64,000 bases of DNA from Actinernus sp. WN-2022 (Eukaryota; Cnidaria; Anthozoa; Actiniaria; Actinernidae): assembly GCA_030867875.1 (NCBI GenBank), contig JAOWCC010001634.1:99303321-99367320 (forward strand). The letters run 5' to 3'. Positions 56,001 through 64,000 of the stretch are shown one piece after another (within the stretch, counting starts at the first letter, position 1; the number at the start of each line of letters is the position of its first letter). The notes under the pieces are model-generated. The model had not been told where the DNA came from. It saw nothing but the letters and a program-made list of their open reading frames with translations, and did not search any database. Position numbers and translations under genes: made by a program.

Positions 56001-59000
56001 CCCAGTCACGCTTTGGCTGCTTTATATAGAACTAGACTGAAAGAGGCGAGGCATCAGAATCAGTCTCGCCTGCCGGCTAAAACTTTTCAGAGCGTTTTCT
56101 TGACTTTCTATTTTCGTTCTAAACATAGTTTGAAAAAAGCTCCAACTCGACGCAAATTTGTGCGAATTACTTCAAATTTTCACAGATTGTTCGCAATTAT
56201 ATCAGCTAAAAAAATGTGCCGGTGATTTTTTTAATTTTTAAAAGAGGCGCTGAGAGCGATTCCCGCATCTATACTTGGATTGCGCGTTAGCAGTTTCACG
56301 AAGACCGAAATATCTTCAGAACGGCTTCGAATTTCCACAATCGCCATCACAATCGCAATCACAGTTTCATAAACAAGGTCTGTGGGAGTCCAGAAAAGCA
56401 AACAGACCTTAAATTCATTAAATTGCCGTGGAGTTGGAGCTCTTGGAAGCCAACTCGTTTGTTCGGAAAAGAAGTTTATTTAAAAATCGCACTTTTATCA
56501 AAATTACAAACCTTAGGTATATCGTTGTAGCTAATTTTATCAGCTTTAAAATGAGGTATAATTTATCTAAATACGACGAATATTCGAGACGCTACTTAAT
56601 TTTATCCGGAACAGCACCCCGAAGGTATACGATAACCTTAATATACAGAACTCGCATATACCGACATTTTGCCTCCACTACACAATTCAGACACACACAG
56701 TCATATAGGATACTTGGGGATGTCGGTCAGCCGAGCCCGACAGCGTTTATTCATATAATTGCTCATAATAGCTTACAGGCATTCGTTCTTCAACTTTTGG
56801 TCTCTATTTATTACTATTATTAATTATTGCGACACTGCCGGATACGAAAACCCAAAACCACTGTGTGGACTAAACGGGAACGTATACTCCCACCAATGCA
56901 GTGCCGCCAACTCTGGGAGCTGAGGTCATCTAAATACATAATTGCTCATTATAGCTTACAGGCATTCGTTCTTCAACTTTTGGTCTCTATTTACTACTAT
57001 TATTAATTATTGCGACACTGCCGGATACGAAAACCCAAAACCACTGTGTGGACTAAACGGGAACGTATACTCCCACCAATGCAGTGCCGCCAACTCTGGG
57101 AGCTGAGGTCATCTAAATACATTTAGTCCGATATGATAAATACAATCTTATGCCGATTTAAATTAAACTCGGACGATTCTAACCTAGCCAGAATGGTTTC
57201 CCTTAATGTTCGTTATGCCTCCGGCTTCTCGATCCAATCATTTAAAAAAAAAAAAATGAAGCAAGGTAGCAAGGCTGACCTAGAATGAATTCAACCTCTT
57301 AACAGTCACCTACTTATGGCACACTACATTACCCATAATTCTCAGCACTACTCTCCCCAGGCTTCTGTTCCGTGCCAGCAAAATATTCATTTCTGTGAAT
57401 TTCGTACCTCAACTAACATAAATTACACTTTTCGGGGGCCTTTAATTGGGAGAGTTCCATATATACCGACTTTCGGGGGCCTTTAATTGGGGGAGTTCCA
57501 TATATACCGACTTTTCGGGGGCCTTTAATTGGGGGAGTTCCATATATACAGACTTTTCGGGGGCCTTTAATTGGGAGAGTTCCATATATACCGACTTTTC
57601 GGGGGCCTTTAATTGGGAGAGTTCCATATATACCGACTTTTCGGGGGCCTTTAATTGGGAGAGTTCCATATATACCGACTTTTCGGGGGCCTTTAATTGG
57701 GGGAGTTCCATATATACCGACTTTTCGGGGGCCTTTAATTGGGGGAGTTCCATATATACAGACTTTTCGGGGGCCTTTAATTGGGGGAGTTCCATATATA
57801 CAGACTTTTCGGGGGCCTTTAATTGGGGGAGTTCCATATATACCGACTTTTCGGGGGCCTTTAATTGGGGGAGTTCCCATATATACAGACTTTTCAGGGA
57901 CTGTTAATTAAGGACATTTTCGCGTATCAGTATATAGTTAACACCATTATATTTGCAGACATCGTTCGTAACGATAAATGTTACCTATCTATATATACAA
58001 ATAACAACCATTTTGGTTATAATTATGATATGCATGGCACTATCTACCGGTTACTTGCTTTGAGGGTTTCAGTGTTACAAAGTTTAAAGTGGAAGGCCCA
58101 GAGATCTCCACACAGCAACATATGACCCTAGATATTTAACAGCATTTGGCATGTCTGAACATTGAACATATCTATATCCTTCTTTCTTTGTGTAAGTTAA
58201 CTCTACTCAGTTAACTCTACTCAGTGACCATTATTTCCTTTCAGAGAAAATGACTGAAAATGCCGCATACAAAGAAATGTATTTCTCCTCAGATTCTAAA
58301 TTTAGAGTTTCATGTTTGCACTAACCTCACGTTCTGGCTCTGGATTTGCCCAGCACCGAGCCATTCATTGTGCTAAGCACTTCATATCAAGCTAAACTGC
58401 AAAGCATGCTGGGAAACTAAACCAATTACCAGCATGTCCCATATTGGAATACTGACAGACAAATGTTGTTCAATATTCAAAAACATCTATGGTAGATGGT
58501 TTCATACATACATTTATATAGTTCACAGTACAAGTCACTGTTAAATTTCTGGCCCATGCTACAAGACACGAAGCTATTCCCCAGCAAAATACCTTTCACA
58601 GACACAATTCTTCGAGAAAGTACTGATTTAAGCCTTCGTCAGACTTATTAATGTCTTCCAGCCCTCTATAAATGGGGAAAATGCTTAAAAAAAGCTTTAA
58701 ATTCTAAGTGTTTCTTGTAGTCCGTTAAACAGGTTCACTTGATTTTTTTTTTGCAGTCAATAATGCTGGCATTCGATTCATGGGAATCCTAGAGACTCAC
58801 TCCATTGACCGTGCCAAAGAAATACTGGACACGAACTTCTTCGGAGTTGTGCGTCTAACGAAGGGTGTTATACCCAAGATGAAAGTGAATAGAATGGGCC
58901 ACGTGATCAATATCAGCAGCATGGCCGGTATGTTCGGATCTCCCTTTAGAACTCTTTATTGTGCTTCAAAATTTGCTGTTGAAGGGTTTTCTGAATCGCT

Positions 59001-61424
59001 GGCACCTCTGCTGAGACACTTCGATGTCAGGTGAGCATATTGGTGACTTTCTGCCTTGCGTAGCAGACAATTTTTGTCAGCCTAGATTTTGCGCATCCAC
59101 TTCTGCACTTCTCTTGGTTGAGCAATTGGTACAAGTAGCTGATTGTGTTACACTTCACCGATTGCAATAAAGTAGGCTGAATTAAAAGCGCGCGTAGAAG
59201 TGGTTAGCCTGCTATGCAGACGTATTTTTTCACTCATAAATTCGAAGAAAAAAGTAACGTCTGCTTACTCGAGCGCTTGATTAGTTTCCAATATGCAGGC
59301 ATGACGTCAGCAGGTTTGTTTGATTTTTCTGCCCAATCAAAGCCATTTTAGTTAATTGGCGCGCCAGTGAACACTCTCCTATGATTGGTTAATGGCAAAT
59401 GTATTATCTGAATTCCTTTTAAATGTAACATTACATCGCTTTCCAGGATATGGAAGGTAAAATCCGAATGGTCCATAACACAATGAGGTGTGCATATTGG
59501 AAACTAATTAAACGCTCGGGTAAGCAGACGTTACTTTTTTCTTCGAATTTATGAGAGTGAAAAAATACGTCTGCATAGCAGGCTAAGAATTGGTCCTCGG
59601 GTAACAGATTTACTCGAAATAAAGGTGGCTAAGAAATACCACTTATTAGATGTTTTTTTCCAGGTATTACGTGCTATTTTACGAGTTGTGAATGTATTTT
59701 CCGAGCCCCGCAGTGCCGAGGAAAAATGCGAGCAATGAGTAAAATATCAGCACGTAATACCTGGCAATAATCTAATAAGGGATTTATTATACGACAGCTT
59801 TCTTAAAGTGCCCCTACGATCAAATTTTGACATATCAATGTTTTTGCATATTCATAAAGTAGAGTTCATATATTATTACCAGTTCAAATTGTTTTTCGAT
59901 ACAACGACAGGAAGTCTTATTTTTTTAGCTCCGAATATTGAATCTACACGTCCGCCATTACTGGAAGCCGTGCCCTTTGTTCAGCTTTAAACAAAGGTTT
60001 ATTCACCGGAAATGATGTCATACACTTAACGCTCGCCTGCAGAACACAACGCCTGGAGGCATATTTCTACTAAAAACGTCTTCACGTACATAAGAAGAAA
60101 GTTATATTTATCTTTGCGAGGTTGGCTACTTTTTTATGCACGCTATTTTGCGCCACGAGGTTGTCGTGTTAAGTGTATGACATCACTTCCGGTGAATAAA
60201 CCTTTGTTTAAAGCTGAACAAAGGGCACGGCTTCCAGCAATGGCGGACAGGATTTTACCGGTAAACTCTCCTAAAATTTGTGGTTTAAGATGCCCATTTG
60301 GGAATATTTTTTACTATTTCGGATATTTCTAATACTGATTGACCTATTGACACTGAAAAAGTGGCAAATCGAAATGGTAAATTTTCGTCGTAGTGGCACT
60401 TTAATTCATGAATAGAATCTGAAAGGAAATCAATGATGATGAATTATGCGCGGAAGCCAATTACATGCCCTAATGTGATTGGGTAAAATGAAAGAAATGT
60501 GACAATTGAAGGGAACTTGATAAACCAGTTTCTAGTGTCAGATCATAAGGCAGTGAATATATGAATGTCAAACAGGTATTCTACAGAGCAATATGGAAAG
60601 TCTAGTGGGTATTACGGCTCCATATTTGCCCTCAAATTTGACCTTATAAGGTAAATTTACGTCACAGTCGAATAATAATTCTCAATATTGGCCTCAAATG
60701 TTACCTTATATAGTAAATTACGTCACAGTCCTATAATAATTCTCAATATTGGGTCTCTCTCGCCGGAGCCATCGAAGAGCAATACGTGACGACCCCTGGA
60801 TCATAGGGAGCAGAATAGTAACATGCGTGCATCAGCGCGGGTGGTTCCTTTTAACTTCCCGCCATGCATCGTGTTTCGTTGTAGTATTACCGCTGTACTG
60901 TATTATGAGCGCCCGCTCTACGAAGCCATTCGGACAGCGCGGTTTCGTACTTGCTCCTTATTGGTTAGATTAGACACGCTATCGGTGCGTTGCAGGCGCG
61001 GGAAAACGTCGCCACCCGTACTAGTTCAGTACTAGTGTCCAAGTGAAACTAGAAAGGTTTATTTAAATATGACGATGCCCCTTTGAATTTCAATCTCAGA
61101 ATATCACTCATACAACCCGGGCCGGTGAACTCATCATTTGAGTCCCTCACGACGAACGCTCCGCCCATCGTTGACAACGAGAAAGCCGATGTTGACACTA
61201 AGCAACTTCTGGATCATGTCCACCGTAAGCTTGTGAACGCCTTTGCCAGCAACGCGCAGTCGTCAGATGAAATAGCAGAGTTTATTTTAGACGTTCTAGT
61301 AGCTGAAGAAGTTCATTTGCGATATTCTACTAACAAGGACTTCGTTAGACGTCTAAATGACACACTGACCGACCCCACGGGGGATAACATTGTGGATATG
61401 ATGTACGAGAGGTTCTTCTCGTGA
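53019..61424 (+). CDS. Short-chain dehydrogenase, RDH8 / HSD17B1 type, three exons
   Basis: Exons are 53019-53286, 58757-59030 and 61100-61424, joined at A|GTGAGT...TTTGCAG|TC and AG|GTGAGC...TCTCAG|AA. The joined frame is 288 residues without a stop. Classical SDR motifs are all present: TGCSRGIG cofactor loop (10-17), D65 in SLDV, INNAG (90-94, formed across intron 1), N116, catalytic S144 in NISS, Y157-x-x-x-K161 in YCASK, and PGPV after the second junction. The block KVYATMRD and the ending resemble the SDR28C group (retinol dehydrogenase 8, 17beta-hydroxysteroid dehydrogenase 1). These enzymes interconvert alcohols and ketones/aldehydes of retinoids or steroids with NADP(H); the substrate here is unknown. 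Introns of 5.5 and 2.1 kb are packed with MITEs, palindromes and a 42-bp minisatellite. A 3.2-kb minisatellite adjoins the promoter. The enzyme appears intact. Confidence 0.92.
53403..53902. mobile_element. Foldback in SDR intron 1 (CCAAGCTCATGTTACG ends)
   Basis: CCAAGCTCATGTTACGAAAT and ATTCAAAGTATAACTTATAA at the left are mirrored at 53862-53902 (ending ATTTCGTAACATAAGCTTGG). Inner CACGTTTCTCTCCTTGTTTG is mirrored too. The left end is split by the 62-bp MITE at 53411-53472. Confidence 0.75.
53411..53472. mobile_element. 62-bp MITE, TAGCCTG family, 10-bp TSD
   Basis: The ends TAGCCTGATTTTCAG and CTGAAAATCAGGCTA are flanked by an exact 10-bp duplication CCCCAAGCTC (53401-53410 and 53473-53482). 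A TSD of 9-10 bp is typical of Mutator-like elements. It is nested in the left end of another foldback. Confidence 0.85.
55165..55554. mobile_element. MITE, CACAGGC family, 7-bp TSD
   Basis: The ends CACAGGCAGCCCAAGCTCAC and its reverse complement are flanked by CTCGAAT at 55158-55164 and 55555-55561. Arms exceed 90 bp and remain nearly identical (TTGTGGCTCTTACAAATCC, TACGGTAGATTACGTGAT). 390 bp, in SDR intron 1. Confidence 0.88.
55696..55757. mobile_element. 62-bp MITE, TAGCCTG family, 9-bp TSD
   Basis: A near-perfect palindrome TAGCCTGGGAAACCAGCC...GGCTGGTTTCCCAGGCTA with a 10-base loop, flanked by TATTACCAC at 55687-55695 and 55758-55766. Same length and terminus as the MITE at 53411. Confidence 0.88.
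56758..57123 (+). repeat. 183-bp tandem duplication
   Basis: Two nearly identical copies begin ATTGCTCAT at 56758 and 56941; only a few substitutions are visible (AATAGC/TATAGC, TATTAC/TACTAC). Located in SDR intron 1. Confidence 0.9.
57429..57900 (+). repeat. 42-bp minisatellite, about 11 units
   Basis: Units run CTTTTCGGGGGCCTTTAATT, then GGGAGAGTTCCATATATACC and GA, differing mainly at GGGAG/GGGGG and ACCGA/ACAGA. Because 42 is divisible by three, both strands show long repetitive open frames ([14 protein letters not shown] units); these are not considered genes. Located in SDR intron 1. Confidence 0.95.
59205..59585. mobile_element. MITE, TAGCCTG family, long copy (9-bp TSD with 1 mismatch)
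   Basis: The ends TAGCCTGCTATGCAGACG and CGTCTGCATAGCAGGCTA have arms of about 85 bp; flanks are AGAAGTGGT (59196-59204) and AGAATTGGT (59586-59594). In SDR intron 2. Contains ATTGGCGCGCCAGTG inside. Confidence 0.8.
59642..59779. mobile_element. Palindromic MITE, CTTATTAGAT ends
   Basis: CTTATTAGAT...CCAGGTATTACGTGCT at the left is mirrored by AGCACGTAATACCTGG...ATCTAATAAG. Confidence 0.75.
59803..60404. mobile_element. Foldback with TTAAAGTGCCCCTACGA ends
   Basis: The outer ends TTAAAGTGCCCCTACGA and TCGTAGTGGCACTTTAA and the inner blocks CGTGCCCTTTGTTCAGCTTT and ATTCACCGGAAATGATGTCA are all mirrored (centre near 60090). About 600 bp, in SDR intron 2. Confidence 0.75.
60622..60748 (+). repeat. 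Two-copy 63-bp tandem repeat
   Basis: Copies starting ATATTTGCCCTCAAATTTGA and ATATTGGCCTCAAATGTTAC share TACGTCACAGTC and AATAATTCTCA. Short and diverged, in SDR intron 2. Confidence 0.7.
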
Positions 61425-62118
61425 AACATTAAATATACTCTCGTCACCAGTTCTTTTTAATTCCTTAATTCCTTCCTTTATTATATGGACAATTAAACTG
61501 CTCTAAGAGCTCTTATCTATTCATTTTACTCACTGTCAGTACAAACTTCTTCGTGATCTTTCTAAGCTGTTCTGGGGAGTTTCATCGGATTTTCTTGCCT
61601 CTTCGTCAGTCGAGAAAATCTTTAGAGACTTTTAGAGCGTATTTGGCTTTTTTTCCTCGGAGTATTCATTGTCGTGCAGCTCATTTAAGCTGTTTACATC
61701 TTCCTCTGTGATTTTCACAAAACTGCCGCCATCTTTGTATTCAAAAGGAGGCAAACTTGACGTCATCGATATTTCACTGGTGAGGATATGGAAAATACGC
61801 TACTCAATACTTCGATGTAGTTTCGTATGAGTTCTATGAGTGGTTTATTTCTCAGTAAAATACTATCGTCCATATAATAAAATAAATTATTACACGATTG
61901 ACGCGGTTTTCTTTGTTATTCATAACCCTTTATTTAGCATACATACTAGCTGGATTGTCAACTATCGTAAAGCTCGGGGAGGGATTTGATATTCAGTAGA
62001 GAAGAGTAGGGCTGATGAATAGATGCTGGTATATAATCAACTAAAGTCGATTGAGGTATGCTAACCGCCGTGGAAAGCGCTAGCCCTTCGTCAGAGCAAA
62101 AGGATGAATAGATGATGA
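61425..62118. other. SDR 3' flank, no further gene recognised
   Basis: Probable 3' UTR. ATTAAA occurs at 61428, too close to the stop to be a likely poly(A) signal; AATAAAATAAA near 61879 is better placed. Nothing else recognised. Confidence 0.4.
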
Positions 62119-62265
62119 ATAGATGGTTGCACATGACGTCACGGCGGCCATGTTAGTGTACCTTTAACAATAGATACTTCGTTAGCTTCTTTTGTAGGTA
62201 CACCAACATGGCCGCCATGCCCTTTGTGATTTGAATCTCTGGGGATTTACTGCAACCCATCTATT
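62119..62265. mobile_element. MITE, GGGTTGCA family, copy D
   Basis: The ends ATAGATGG-TTGCACATGACG and TGCAACCCATCTATT enclose GGCGGCCATGTTAGTGTACC and GGTACACCAACATGGCCGCC, nearly perfect arms. It is the best preserved of the four copies. Confidence 0.75.
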
Positions 62266-62456
62266 GGATTGAATTGCTCATTACCTATATTTAATAATCA
62301 AGTATGAGAAAAAGTGTTCTGCGTCAACCTGGACATATCCTCGTCGCTGCTGTAGGCCATTTTGCTTCTACGACTAGGAAGAACTAAAGCATAACCCTGC
62401 ACAAATTAAAAATCAAGATGAATACTGAATAGATTCAGTTGAAAAGTTCATTCCTC

Positions 62457-62805
62457 GGTACCAAGCGGTACCAAGCAAAGTAGACACGCGGTACCAAGCA
62501 AAGTAAACACGCGGTACCAAGCAAAGTAAACACGCGGTACAAAGCAAAGTAAACACGCGGTACAAAGCAAAGTAAACACGCCGTACGAAGCAAAGTAAAC
62601 ACGCGGTACCAAGCAAAGTAAACACGCGGTACAAAGCAAAGTAAACACGCCGTACAAAGCAAAGTAAACACGCGGTACAAAGCAAAGTAAACACGCGGTA
62701 CAAAGCAAAGTAAACACGCGGTACAAAGCAAAGTAAACACGCGGTACAAAGCAAAGTAAACACGCGGTACAAAGCAAAGTAAACACGCGGTACTAAACAA
62801 ATTAA
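62457..62805. repeat. 23-bp minisatellite, about 15 units
   Basis: Units are CGCGGTACAAAGCAAAGTAA plus ACA, with variants GGTACC and CCGTAC. All three frames of the minus strand are open (TACTTTGCTTTG has no stop), but they encode only a repeated short peptide and are not taken as a gene. Confidence 0.95.
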
Positions 62806-63190
62806 ACAATTTTAAAATTCAACTGAACTGAGGAAGCTGAATTAAAAATACTGGAGTGAGCGCTGCATAACGAGTTTTGGTGCGGGAAAACAAACTGGAA
62901 GCAGCGACGGACGCGCACGGCAAATTATGGCGGGAAAAACGGTTGCATACAACCTGTGGAATACGCCGAATGTCCAACGGCTTTTCTGCTTTCTGTTTGG
63001 GTGAATTTTTCATGGCATGTGATGAAACGCTTTACACAATAACGCTTCTCTAAAGAGTCATTCAACGAAGACGGTTACTACAACTTGAAAAGTGTGTTTT
63101 ATTTGGAAAATGGCCATTGGATGACTTAAACTACTTCGTGTGCTTCTCTTTTTTAGTTATTTGTTTTTGTATTCTACTGTGTACGTTATA

Positions 63191-64000
63191 ATGTCTGCTG
63201 CTGTCCTAACTAAAGAGATTTTGGAGTCCACTTTCGACAAGAAACTAGCTCCTGTTAGAGCGCAGATCACCGAGCTCAACACAGTGGTCATAGGAGTTCA
63301 GAAGTCCATCGATTTTCTCAGTACGAAATACGATGAGATTATTAAGAAGAATGATGAGTTAACTACAAGAATTAAACGCCTAGAAGATGACAAATCTATC
63401 CTGACCAAAGACTACAAGCTCCTGAAGACTGAAACATTCCAGCTAAGAAATGACCTGCATTTTCTGAAGGGATCATTAAACTCTATGGAACAGTATTCTC
63501 GTAGAGATTGCTTAGAGATTAAAGGAATCCCCAATACGGCTAACTATAATGATATAAATTTGGTTGTAAAGAAGGTGGGAGAACTTATGGACTTAAGGCT
63601 TGAAGCCCATGACATATCTGTTAGCCACCGCCTCCCAAAACAATCGTATAGTTCGCGAGTTCAAGATGGCCGACCTAGCCAACGAAGAGAGTCGCAGTCT
63701 GATCCTATCATCGTCAAGTTTGTGCGAAGAGCAGTTCGGGACTCATTTTACAATTCCAGAAAGAAACTACGTGGCAAAACTACTGATGATTTGGGTGTTG
63801 GTGGTGACTCCAATAACAAGATCTTTATTTCAGAAAGTTTGACAAGTAGTAACAAGGAGCTATTCAAGTACTGCCTGGCGTTTAAACGTGAACACAACTT
63901 TAAGTTCATCTGGACTACAAGTGGTCGCATTTTCCTTAGGAAGGATCCTGATTCTCCTGCAATCTACATTTCTTGTCATGAAAATCTGGACAACCTGAGG
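63191..64000 (+). CDS. Non-LTR retrotransposon ORF1 protein (partial, runs off the window)
   Basis: From ATG at 63191 the frame stays open to the last base (270 codons), so the stop is outside the window. Order of parts: an N-terminal helical region (MSAAVLTKEILESTFDKK), a heptad-rich coiled coil (about residues 30-95, KKNDELTTRIKRLEDDKSIL), the conserved EQYSRRDCLEIKGIP block, HDISVSHRLP, PIIVKFVRRAVRDSFYNSRK and NFKFIWTTSGRIFLRKDPDS. This matches the L1-type ORF1/transposase-22-like architecture: trimerising coiled coil, RRM-like domain and C-terminal domain, which binds the element's RNA. No interruption in 810 bp suggests a young copy. ORF2 with endonuclease and RT is expected downstream. 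Confidence 0.85.
   Translation, partial: MSAAVLTKEILESTFDKKLAPVRAQITELNTVVIGVQKSIDFLSTKYDEIIKKNDELTTRIKRLEDDKSILTKDYKLLKTETFQLRNDLHFLKGSLNSMEQYSRRDCLEIKGIPNTANYNDINLVVKKVGELMDLRLEAHDISVSHRLPKQSYSSRVQDGRPSQRRESQSDPIIVKFVRRAVRDSFYNSRKKLRGKTTDDLGVGGDSNNKIFISESLTSSNKELFKYCLAFKREHNFKFIWTTSGRIFLRKDPDSPAIYISCHENLDNLR

Noticed and set aside
57413..57907. Frames of 131-155 codons on both strands
   Set aside because: Artefacts of a 42-bp minisatellite; both strands are open.
60749..61035. Two overlapping plus-strand frames in SDR intron 2
   Set aside because: Intronic, no recognisable domain, and no splice linkage to the SDR exons.
62413..62809. Three overlapping minus-strand frames of 112-124 codons
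   Set aside because: They arise from the 23-bp minisatellite and encode the same repeated peptide in every phase.

Overview
This is a window of an animal nuclear genome. It is AT-rich, has spliced genes with GT/AG introns, and is crowded with decayed non-LTR retrotransposons, a tRNA-derived SINE, MITE/foldback elements and minisatellites. The gene set (CLN3-like, GT31 galactosyltransferase, OHCU decarboxylase-like, RDH8/17beta-HSD1-type SDR) together with the repeat style suggests a cnidarian, most likely an anthozoan such as a stony coral or anemone. That assignment is inference; nothing in the window names the species.

Host genes. (1) A two-exon minus-strand CLN3/battenin-family membrane protein (exons 5909-5444 and 3641-2719; 462 codons). 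(2) An intronless plus-strand beta-1,3-galactosyltransferase-like GT31 enzyme (23424-24413). (3) An intronless plus-strand OHCU decarboxylase (URAD) homologue (32238-33125) that has lost the HPDLAG catalytic histidine and carries a 102-bp tandem duplication at its 3' end, so it is probably a decayed copy. (4) A tiny two-exon minus-strand SAM-like reading frame (41258-40971), 22 bp from the end of a transposon. (5) A three-exon plus-strand short-chain dehydrogenase of the RDH8/HSD17B1 type (53019-61424, 288 aa), whose 5.5-kb first intron is full of MITEs and a 42-bp minisatellite and whose promoter directly adjoins a 3.2-kb minisatellite.

Mobile DNA. 11.4-17.1 kb is a nest of at least three non-LTR retrotransposons: a nearly complete ORF1/ORF2 element with one internal stop and one frameshift lies inside a CR1/L2-like copy, which is itself interrupted by an opposite-strand 3' fragment. 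Other LINE pieces lie at 1.9-2.6, 7.5-8.5, 19.8-20.1, 26.5-27.5, 34.4-34.9 and 36.2-37.4 kb. A fresh-looking LINE ORF1 begins at 63191 and runs off the right edge.

Most unusual are long inverted-repeat elements that carry tandem arrays in their arms or core. 6676-10400 has arms built of a CTACCTTGATG satellite, TATGGCGCGCC termini and a perfect 6-bp target duplication. 36011-40949 has arms of about 940 bp, CACAGGC termini, a perfect 7-bp duplication and a GGATCGGAAC array in mirrored positions. 41668-47417 is bounded by inverted CCAGGTTGAGAATC ends, each followed by an AAGATCTT array. 27635-28992 has G/C-tract ends. Two short MITEs (43088-43264 and 55165-55554) share the CACAGGC terminus and also have exact 7-bp duplications, which defines a family. 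A second MITE family (TAGCCTG terminus, 9-10-bp duplications) has three copies in the introns of the SDR gene. None of the large elements contains a recognisable transposase, so they are probably non-autonomous.
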